12,447 bases of DNA from assembly GCA_041917855.1 (NCBI GenBank), contig JAYRWT010000010.1, positions 1 through 12,447 of the forward strand. Direction: 5' to 3'. A model generated the notes under the pieces. That model was not told where the DNA came from, ran no database searches, and saw only the letters and a list, made by a program, of their open reading frames with translations. Positions 6,554 through 12,447 of this stretch are shown here, one piece after another. The number at the start of each line of letters is the position of its first letter. Within the stretch, counting starts at the first letter, position 1. The DNA is from CALBLZ01 sp041917855. Its GTDB lineage: Bacteria > Patescibacteriota > UBA1384 > CAILIB01. Position numbers and translations under genes: made by a program.

Positions 6554-8974
6554 CTAAGCTAAGATTACCATGGCCGCTAAAATTGCCAAAACTGCTACAC
6601 CAAGGCCACCAATTAATGATAGGTACATATTAATTTGAACTTTAGCCTTGGCCATTGGGTTGCGTCCAATAGCTTCTAATCCTCGACCAACCAGCATGCC
6701 AATGCCAATGGCTGCCCCCAGAAGTCCCATACCAGCAGCTAAGCCAGCTCCCAGGGTACGGATGAGATCAGATTCGGTTTTGCCACGGCTAGCTGCGCCA
6801 CCGCCACCCTCGCCTGTAAGTTTACTAATGATGTTGCTGAGCGCCACTCCTGCAGTGCGTAGTAAGTTAGTTTCTTCACCCTCTACCTTGAAAGGGTTAC
6901 TGGAGCCGGAGAGGCCATTGCTTCCTACGGCAGTAATGATTTCATCGGTATAGGAGTAGAGCACTCGCACTTCACCACGCCATATACCTGAGGTAAACGC
7001 AGTGGTTGTAGTTGGGGTAATAGAAAGGGTGGAGTCTGAAAGGAGGGCAGACCCACCAAAATCGGCGAGGATATTATCACTATAGTCTTTAGCAGTGATG
7101 GTAATTACGAAGTTTTCGTTGGTCTTTTTAGGGCTCTCAATTGTGTCAAAAATTAGCTTGCCACCAAGCTGTGCTTTAATGCTGACCGGAATGGAAGCAG
7201 CAACCGTAATGTCCTTTTGTTTAACCGTAATATTCAGTGTGCCATTGCCAGGTTTAAAGCTGGTAGCTAGCTCTGTGGCGTATGCAGTAGTAAAGGCAAG
7301 CTCACCAATATCACCAACTTTGCTCCACTGGTAGGAAACGTCTGTAACGGCGTTGTTGTACTTATCAAAAGCCTGGGCAGTTACCAGCTGCTTGCTGCCA
7401 GCAGGTACGTTGAGCGTGTTTGGCACAATGTACACCCGGTCCAGTTTGCCTAATGCCTCTTGATACTCTTTTTCAGCAATATCTGCACCTGCACTACTAC
7501 CAGTGCCCTGACCGTTCTTTTTTGTTTCCACGTCTACTAGTACATCGCCGTTGCCGGTGCCTCCTCCGCTTGTGCTGCCTCCACCGTTGTCTTTGCCGCC
7601 TGCACCACTACCCGTGCCGTTACCTACACCAAGACCGGAGCCATCACCTGAGCCTACACCAGAGCCCTGCCCACCATTTCCGTTGCTTGCAGAGCCACCA
7701 CCGCCACCACCAGTATTATTGTTGTTGCCGCTATCGCCACCTCCTCCTGGGCTTGGTGAAGGAGTGGGTGCAACTGATGTGGTAGGAGATGGGGTGGGAC
7801 TCGGGCTAGGTGATGGGCTTGGGGTGGGCGTAGGTGATGGCGTGTCAGTTGGGGTTGGACTAGCGGTTGGAGTAGGGCTACTGCCGCCGCTGTTTCCATT
7901 GCCGTTTCCACCGCCGGTACCATTACCATTTTGGTTGGTTTCTCCTTGTCCAGTAGTTTCGTTAATGACAGTAACCGTGGCAGTAGCACCTATGCTGCCG
8001 CTTTGTGCCCGAACGGTGTTTACAAAGTTGCCAGCAGTATTCCCAGCTGTGAATACGCCGTTTTGGTCAACGCTTCCTCCGCCCGCAACCACGCTCCAGG
8101 TAATAGGTGCATTTGCAATCTGGTTCTCAAAGGCGTCAAACACATCAGCTCTAAATTGTTGTGACGAAGATTTTGGCACAACCGTCGTTAGCGGTGTAAC
8201 ACGTATGGTACTTGCTCCTCCTGGTGTGGCATTAGCAAATATATTGATTTGCTGGCCGTTGGGCAGGTTGACTCTGGCAGTAATTATGTAGGTTCCCACC
8301 TTGCGCCCTAGGGTCAAGGTGGTGGTAAGTAAGCCGTCAAATCCTGTGGTACCGCCACTATTGCTCAGCTGCTGACCAGTAGCTCCCGCGGGGTAGGCAG
8401 CAATCAAAAAGGTGAGTGTAAGGTTGGGGATGGCGTTACCATAGAGGTCAATCGCTTTTACGGTGATTGCAGTTGGTAGAGCACTATTCACAACACCGCT
8501 CTGATTATTCCCAGACACAAGGGAGATAGTTGCAAAGCGAGAATCGGCTAAGACCAGGAAGTTAGCTGATGAGGCGTTGAGTGCAGCGTAGTAAATAGTC
8601 AGTCGGTTAGGAGCAACGGCTCGGGTAACGGTTACAAAACCATTCCACACACCATTCACAAATGGGGTAGTAGTACTGGGTGAGACGGTGCCCGTAAGGT
8701 CTGTCATGGTTACCGTATCGTCAAAGTCAGTCACAATGTTGCCAACTGAATCAAAGGCCTTGATAGTTACGGCAAAAGGCACGCCTGCCACTTTTGGATC
8801 GCCCAGCACAAAACCGTTGTCGAAGGCAAAATGGTGCGGCATGGTACTTGCCTTAACCTGCTCAATGCTCTTTATGAGCACACCAGCGTTAATTGTGGCA
8901 ACCAAAAACAGAGCAGTTGATCCTGCCCAAATCTTGCGCAACAGTAGAGACCATCGATCTGCGCGATTCAGCAT
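6554..8974 (-). CDS. Giant Ig-domain surface protein fused to a c-subunit hairpin lacking the ion-binding carboxylate
   Basis: The 806-residue protein starts with a basic N-terminus and a hydrophobic signal or anchor (about 13-34; possible cleavage after VKA, 42). Next come an Ig-like domain (46-143), a Big_1-like domain (148-252) and a Big_2-like domain (254-338). A Gly/Asn and Pro/Ser/Thr linker (340-490), two more Ig-like domains (510-600, 603-697) and a c-subunit hairpin (734-806) follow. The last Ig domain resembles the first. The hairpin keeps the glycine-rich helix 1 (GAGLAAGMGLLGAAIGIG) and the EAIGRNP loop. Helix 2 has no Asp or Glu: 18 residues after the loop Pro, where the ion-binding carboxylate belongs, is Leu791 (codon 6602-6604). 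Topology fits, because c-subunit termini face outside, as the Ig domains would. It heads the atp operon in the atpE slot. A TTG start at 9010 is possible but would add a polar tail before the signal. Confidence 0.88.
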   Translation of the reverse strand: MLNRADRWSLLLRKIWAGSTALFLVATINAGVLIKSIEQVKASTMPHHFAFDNGFVLGDPKVAGVPFAVTIKAFDSVGNIVTDFDDTVTMTDLTGTVSPSTTTPFVNGVWNGFVTVTRAVAPNRLTIYYAALNASSANFLVLADSRFATISLVSGNNQSGVVNSALPTAITVKAIDLYGNAIPNLTLTFLIAAYPAGATGQQLSNSGGTTGFDGLLTTTLTLGRKVGTYIITARVNLPNGQQINIFANATPGGASTIRVTPLTTVVPKSSSQQFRADVFDAFENQIANAPITWSVVAGGGSVDQNGVFTAGNTAGNFVNTVRAQSGSIGATATVTVINETTGQGETNQNGNGTGGGNGNGNSGGSSPTPTASPTPTDTPSPTPTPSPSPSPSPTPSPTTSVAPTPSPSPGGGGDSGNNNNTGGGGGGSASNGNGGQGSGVGSGDGSGLGVGNGTGSGAGGKDNGGGSTSGGGTGNGDVLVDVETKKNGQGTGSSAGADIAEKEYQEALGKLDRVYIVPNTLNVPAGSKQLVTAQAFDKYNNAVTDVSYQWSKVGDIGELAFTTAYATELATSFKPGNGTLNITVKQKDITVAASIPVSIKAQLGGKLIFDTIESPKKTNENFVITITAKDYSDNILADFGGSALLSDSTLSITPTTTTAFTSGIWRGEVRVLYSYTDEIITAVGSNGLSGSSNPFKVEGEETNLLRTAGVALSNIISKLTGEGGGGAASRGKTESDLIRTLGAGLAAGMGLLGAAIGIGMLVGRGLEAIGRNPMAKAKVQINMYLSLIGGLGVAVLAILAAMVILA
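7500..7935 (-). repeat. Low-complexity linker region of the c-fusion gene
   Basis: This stretch encodes two kinds of flexible spacer between Ig domains 3 and 4. One is a Pro/Ser/Thr block of alternating PTP and PSPSP units (7747-7885). It is flanked on both sides by Gly/Asn/Ser-rich blocks (7885-7935 and about 7530-7746). The nucleotide sequence is made of short imperfect repeats, prone to slippage and length variation between strains. Pro/Thr spacers of this type act as extended wall- or envelope-spanning stalks in surface proteins. Confidence 0.85.
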
Positions 8975-8980
8975 GGTTCT

Positions 8981-8986
8981 AGTATC
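8981..8986 (-). promoter_or_regulatory. Putative -10 element GATACT, leaderless atp operon promoter
   Basis: GATACT ends 6 nt before the ATG at 8974, the same ATACT-N6-ATG layout as atpD and the beta-helix gene. A poor -35 candidate, TTGCTC, lies 18 nt upstream (9005-9010). There is no Shine-Dalgarno before this ATG. If real, the main operon transcript starts at or next to the ATG and the promoter overlaps the 5' end of the divergent PRPP-synthetase remnant. Confidence 0.4.
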
Positions 8987-8995
8987 GCATCTGGA

Positions 8996-9415
8996 GTGAC
9001 AGGTGAGCAAGAGTGCAGCCTTGGTTTTCCTTGCCCAGCTGCGACTAATCCTAGCCTAGCCAATAAGCATCGCCAGGGTGAAGGCTCAGAGGTCACAGGC
9101 TTCGTTGGTGGTGACTTTGAAGGTAAGGACGTGATTGTCTACGACGACCTTACCCGCAGTGGTAAGAGTGCGGTCAATGCTCTCAAAACATTCACTGATC
9201 ACGGTGCGACTGGCGGCTACCTTGTGCTCAGTCACTTGGCAGCCAATAACCAGGAGGCAGTGCAAGCCCTGGAAGATTCTCCCTACAAGAGAATCATCAT
9301 CACTGACTCTCACTACTGGAGTCAGTGCGAGACAGTCCAAAGGTCGAAAAAGTTTATTGTCTGCTCTGTAGCAAATCGTATTGCTTGGCGCACAGTAGAG
9401 TATTTCGCAGCCTAA
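8996..9415 (+). pseudogene. PRPP synthetase, C-terminal half only (probable remnant)
   Basis: The 139-codon frame from GTG at 8996 encodes only the C-terminal catalytic half of a ribose-phosphate pyrophosphokinase, an enzyme normally about 310 residues long that makes PRPP for nucleotide synthesis. Similarity begins near residue 21 (LANKHRQ) and covers VTGFVGGDFEGKDVIVYDD (33-51). It continues through the PRPP-binding loop DDLTRSGKS (50-58, divergent from the usual DDxxDTAGT), LSHLAANNQEAVQAL, IIITDS and the final helix. The N-terminal ATP-binding domain is missing, and the DNA upstream belongs to the divergent c-fusion gene. The first ~20 codons look unrelated. No convincing ribosome binding site is seen. 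It is most likely a relic left by a rearrangement. A small stand-alone phosphoribosyltransferase-like protein is possible, because the remaining frame has no internal stops. Confidence 0.65.
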
Positions 9416-9423
9416 CCACGAGT

Positions 9424-9445
9424 CTGGGCGGCAACCGCCGCCCAG
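9424..9445 (+). repeat. Strong GC-rich hairpin after the PRPP-synthetase remnant
   Basis: CTGGGCGGC and GCCGCCCAG form a perfect 9-bp stem with an AACC loop, starting 9 nt past the stop codon. No T tract follows on either strand, so alone it is not a classical terminator. It may stabilise the 3' end of the transcript or act together with the terminator 14 nt downstream. Confidence 0.75.
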
Positions 9446-9458
9446 CTCAAAACAGCGT

Positions 9459-9485
9459 AAGTACCACAAGGTGCTTTTTATTTTT
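9459..9485 (+). terminator. Intrinsic terminator between the PRPP remnant and the beta-helix gene
   Basis: AAGTACC-ACAA-GGTGCTT forms a 7-bp stem (one G-T pair) and runs into a T-rich tract (TTTTTATTTTT). It would end plus-strand transcription from the remnant and insulate the downstream gene. Its retention suggests the remnant was once a normally terminated gene. Confidence 0.65.
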
Positions 9486-9551
9486 CACAGAAAACAAAAT
9501 ACTATACGTACTGTATTTCATCAGTCTGCTGCTTTTACCAACTTAATACGG

Positions 9552-9557
9552 CATACT
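9552..9557 (+). promoter_or_regulatory. Putative -10 element CATACT, leaderless promoter of the beta-helix gene
   Basis: CATACT ends 6 nt before the ATG at 9564, identical in layout to the signals before atpD and the c-fusion gene. No Shine-Dalgarno is present and no good -35 is visible. A second possible -10 (ACTATACG, near 9500) lies further upstream with no clear -35. Confidence 0.4.
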
Positions 9558-9563
9558 AAAGCA

Positions 9564-12447
9564 ATGCTGTCACAAGAAGGAATATCGTATGTTGCATTGC
9601 GACTACGTCGCTACAAGCAAAGCGACATTGAACAGTCACTACGTGCTGCTGGTTGGCAACCTGAAGATTTGCGTGAGCTGGTAACTTACGTTAGGGTTCA
9701 GTACCGGAAAATGACCTTGCTTAAGGTGGTTGCAGTTGCTTGCTCCGTTCTTATGCTTGCAAGCATAGTTGCGGTCATACTCAGTCCGAGGTTTTTCCCC
9801 GCTGAAACACAGCTTGGGCTGCTGCAAAATAGGGCGTTGGCCTCGGGTGGTAGTGGACCCTCGTACTACGTCGCCAGTACCGGGAGCGACAGTAATGATG
9901 GTAGTCTTGCTAATCCGTTTGCAACGCTTGAAAGGGCAAAAAGTGCTGCTAGGGGTCAGATTGGAGTCACCGTATATATCAGAGCTGGCACATACCAGCT
10001 TAATAGTTCACTCGGCTTTGACGCACAAGACTCAGGGACAAGTGAATCACCAAATGTTTGGCGAAACTTTCCGGGTGAGTATCCCGTAATTACCGGGAGC
10101 AAAAAAATCACTCTCTCTGCTGGACTAAGTGGAACGATCAGTATACCGATTAGCCAATTTGGCCTTGCCTCCGGTACCGCCGTACACGCGGTATATCTCA
10201 ATACTATAGCCCAGAACTTAGCCAGGACTCCAAATGCAATTACTCCAAATTATGGACAGGTTGACCCATGGCAGAACTACTTTGCACAAGTGGCTGCCGA
10301 TACTGATAGGCGCCTTTTAACCTATGACCCAACAGAGGTTTCTGGGGGGTTGCTAAGCGATCCGGCTTCTTGGGCTAACCCTGGCACTGGGAGAGTGCAT
10401 GTTTATTCGGGCGCAGTTTACTGGCCGAATGTAGTTAACATTAGCTCGGTAGACACTGCTAACCACCAAATCATTCTGGCTTCTGATACCTCATACAATT
10501 TGGTGCAAACGCAATTCCATAATCGCTACTACGTAGAGAACTTGCCTGAGCTCCTAGACGCCCCGGGTGAGTGGTACCAGGGCGCAGCTGGTGCAAATGT
10601 TCAACTGGTACTGCCTGGAACATCAACTGGGACAGAGACCGTGTCAGTTGTGTGGGTAAGTAATCCTTTCCAGCTTAGTGGTGCGAGTTATCTAGAATTC
10701 CACAATCTGAGTCTAAGAGAGTTTGGCTACGGTCCGTCTGCACAGAATGGAGGCTACGTCATGAGTATCAATAATAGTCACCACATTACCCTGGATGGTG
10801 TGATGATTTCTGATGCAGAAGGACTGGGTATCTACAGTCTGGGTAGTAGCCACGATGTGAGTATACGTAATTCGTCACTGACCAACCTAAAAAACTCAGC
10901 CATTCAGCTAGGTCCTGAGACTAACCTGACCAATTTCAAGACATTTACCAATAGTGGAATGGTGGTAGAGAACAATTACATTTCCCATATTGGCTTTGGT
11001 GCCACAACGAGCTCACCGGGTATCCGGGCAAACAATTATGGCGCGATAATAAAAAACAACCTCATACACGATATGGCAGCACAGGGGATCCTGGGCGATC
11101 GGGGTCATAGCGGACTACTTATTGAAGGAAACCGCATTTACGATGTAAATCGGCTTGTGAGGGACTCAAGTGCTATCTACTTAATACCGTTTAGCGATAA
11201 TGTCGTGCCGAGTGGTAATGTGAGAAGTTTTTTGCCAGGCGGTAACACCGTCCGAGGTAATTTTGTTAGTGACACCGGTGGCTATGACTACGATACTGAA
11301 ATTTCAGGCATGCGACTGGGAGCTTCAACGTGGGGGATCTACCTGGATGACCACGAGAGCAATACGGTGGTTGAGAACAATATTGTAGCTCGAACATACA
11401 ATGAGTGCTTCCTGATTCATACAGGCTCAGACAACACGGTGAGGAACAACATCTGCTACGCACCCAAGAATAAAGCAGGGCAGTTTAGACTTCACGAAGA
11501 CTTTGAGACAAGCGAGTACTACGACTCTATGTACAACGAAGTGCAAAACCTCCCAGCTGAAACGAAGAGCCTCTTTCTGAGTCACTACCCATCACTCGCC
11601 CTGCTCTCGGCAACCCAGGTTAGGGGCGAAATCATGGTTCGCAACAGTCTATATCACAATATTACGTACGTTCCGCAAACATCTTCAGCAAATTTGTACT
11701 TTCACTACTGGATTGGTGACAATAACCAAATAGACAACAACCTTTTCTACCTTGCAGGCGGACGAACTCCAACTACCGCAGGTAACTTTGCTGATAACTC
11801 ATGGCTATATAGCTGGTCTGCCTGGCAGTCTCACGGTTTTGATCTGCATTCGCAGTTTGCTGATCCACTGTTTATTGATGTGGCCAATGATAACTTCAGA
11901 CTGGCAGATAGTTCTCCAGCACTGAGCATGGGGTTCCAGCAGATCGATCAAAGTAGTATCGGGCTCAGATCGGTGGCTCCCCAGGTACTTTCAGTGACCA
12001 CAAATACTGCCACATACGCGGTCGGGGATGCGGTAGGCGTTGTCTGGCAACCACCTACAGGCAATGGCTATTACAGCTATAGTTATCAGCTCAGGACAGC
12101 TTCTGATGCGCAGGTCACTGCATGGAATGAATCAGGTGCGCTCCAGGCAAGTATTTCTACTGCTGGTGTAGATCCCGGTAATTACAAAGCGTGCGTAAAA
12201 GCAAAAACCGATACTCGGCTACCGGATACTGGTCAACCAAGTGATTGGGGGGTATCAGTCTGCAGTTCGGTGTTTACACTTTCAGCGGTAATTACGAGTG
12301 GTACACCAACTCCTAGATCTAGTACTGCAACACCAACTCCTAGCGCAACTGGTAAGAAAGTTACTTCTCCCACATCGGGATCACCAGCTGTTTCGCCAAG
12401 TACTCCAGCAAGCATCGTGACAAGTCCGAGTTCGTCTCCTTCTCCTA
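9564..12447 (+). CDS. Membrane-anchored parallel beta-helix surface protein (runs off right edge)
   Basis: The frame is open for 961 codons from ATG 9564 to the window end, with no stop. Residues 1-49 form a small helical, cytoplasmic segment (YKQSDIEQSLRAAGWQPEDL), a motif I associate with N-termini of CPR membrane proteins. One membrane helix follows (about 50-76). The outside part opens with YYVASTGSDSNDGS (101-114) and NPFATLERA, the start pattern of right-handed beta-helix (pectate-lyase-like) proteins. NVWRNFPGEYPVITGSKKI and repeated Asn-Asn ladder turns (VVENNYISHI, IIKNNLIHDM, LIEGNRIYDV, VVENNIVART) follow. The helix ends with DPLF near 766 and SPALSMG. A fibronectin/Ig-like domain (805-910) and a Pro/Ser/Thr linker (913 on) come next. 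I infer a polysaccharide-binding, polysaccharide-cleaving or adhesion role. No catalytic residues can be assigned. No upstream in-frame start was found between the terminator and 9564. Confidence 0.85.
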   Translation, partial: MLSQEGISYVALRLRRYKQSDIEQSLRAAGWQPEDLRELVTYVRVQYRKMTLLKVVAVACSVLMLASIVAVILSPRFFPAETQLGLLQNRALASGGSGPSYYVASTGSDSNDGSLANPFATLERAKSAARGQIGVTVYIRAGTYQLNSSLGFDAQDSGTSESPNVWRNFPGEYPVITGSKKITLSAGLSGTISIPISQFGLASGTAVHAVYLNTIAQNLARTPNAITPNYGQVDPWQNYFAQVAADTDRRLLTYDPTEVSGGLLSDPASWANPGTGRVHVYSGAVYWPNVVNISSVDTANHQIILASDTSYNLVQTQFHNRYYVENLPELLDAPGEWYQGAAGANVQLVLPGTSTGTETVSVVWVSNPFQLSGASYLEFHNLSLREFGYGPSAQNGGYVMSINNSHHITLDGVMISDAEGLGIYSLGSSHDVSIRNSSLTNLKNSAIQLGPETNLTNFKTFTNSGMVVENNYISHIGFGATTSSPGIRANNYGAIIKNNLIHDMAAQGILGDRGHSGLLIEGNRIYDVNRLVRDSSAIYLIPFSDNVVPSGNVRSFLPGGNTVRGNFVSDTGGYDYDTEISGMRLGASTWGIYLDDHESNTVVENNIVARTYNECFLIHTGSDNTVRNNICYAPKNKAGQFRLHEDFETSEYYDSMYNEVQNLPAETKSLFLSHYPSLALLSATQVRGEIMVRNSLYHNITYVPQTSSANLYFHYWIGDNNQIDNNLFYLAGGRTPTTAGNFADNSWLYSWSAWQSHGFDLHSQFADPLFIDVANDNFRLADSSPALSMGFQQIDQSSIGLRSVAPQVLSVTTNTATYAVGDAVGVVWQPPTGNGYYSYSYQLRTASDAQVTAWNESGALQASISTAGVDPGNYKACVKAKTDTRLPDTGQPSDWGVSVCSSVFTLSAVITSGTPTPRSSTATPTPSATGKKVTSPTSGSPAVSPSTPASIVTSPSSSPSP

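Noticed and set aside
7551..8291. Plus-strand 246-codon frame rich in Pro, Leu, Gly and Val
   Set aside because: It is the antisense shadow of the Pro/Ser/Thr and Gly-rich linker codons of the c fusion; the composition follows from the repeats.
8975..9010. TTG start at 9010 for the c-fusion protein
   Set aside because: It would put 12 polar residues before the signal sequence; the ATG at 8974 gives a normal signal sequence and matches the ATACT-N6-ATG pattern. It is not fully excluded.
6554..9010. c fusion as an assembly or sequencing artefact
   Set aside because: The frame is continuous, the domain topology fits, and the last Ig domain runs into the hairpin through a plausible spacer. Read-level checking would settle it.
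1..12447. tRNA, rRNA, CRISPR array, insertion sequence or attachment site
   Set aside because: No cloverleaf, regular spaced repeats, transposase motifs or terminal inverted repeats were seen on reading both strands; short non-coding RNAs cannot be excluded by eye.

Overview
The window looks like part of a Patescibacteria (Candidate Phyla Radiation) chromosome. The evidence is a short secreted protein with an N-terminal Ser-Asp-Ser-Arg motif typical of CPR surface proteins, giant surface proteins with Ig-like domains and Pro/Ser/Thr linkers, a small helical N-terminal motif before a membrane anchor, tight gene packing, and a truncated epsilon subunit. TGA ends two genes (atpF, atpH), so UGA is not recoded and the Gracilibacteria/Absconditabacteria code is excluded. 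The exact lineage cannot be named from sequence alone.

Layout. Positions 1-198 (minus) hold the start of a secreted surface protein with its own strong promoter and ribosome binding site. Positions 351-8974 (minus) hold an F1Fo-ATPase operon in transcription order: c-like fusion, atpF (b), atpH (delta), atpA (alpha), atpG (gamma), a YqeG-type HAD phosphatase, atpD (beta), atpC (epsilon), then an intrinsic terminator. Positions 8996-9415 (plus) hold a truncated PRPP-synthetase C-terminal half, followed by hairpins and a terminator. Positions 9564-12447 (plus) hold a membrane-anchored parallel beta-helix surface protein that runs off the right edge.

The main result is the first gene of the ATPase operon. 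A normal c subunit is a roughly 75-90 residue hairpin. Here the hairpin is the last ~75 residues of an 806-residue protein with a signal sequence, five predicted Ig-like domains and long Pro/Ser/Thr and Gly/Asn linkers. The hairpin keeps the glycine-rich packing helix and the Arg-Asn-Pro loop that touches gamma/epsilon. It has no acidic residue anywhere in helix 2: the position of the ion-binding Asp/Glu is Leu791. No subunit a gene (atpB) lies at its usual place upstream; that side holds the PRPP-synthetase remnant. The F1 head keeps its catalytic residues, and epsilon lacks its inhibitory C-terminal domain.

My inference is that this may be an ATP-hydrolysing, non-ion-coupled F1-type machine joined to an extracellular Ig fibre, loosely comparable to the F1-like ATPases of mollicutes. 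A conventional synthase with separate a and c genes elsewhere remains possible. A second pattern is that three genes (c fusion, atpD, beta-helix gene) carry the same signal, ATACT, exactly 6 nt before ATG, which suggests leaderless transcripts and an internal promoter before atpD.
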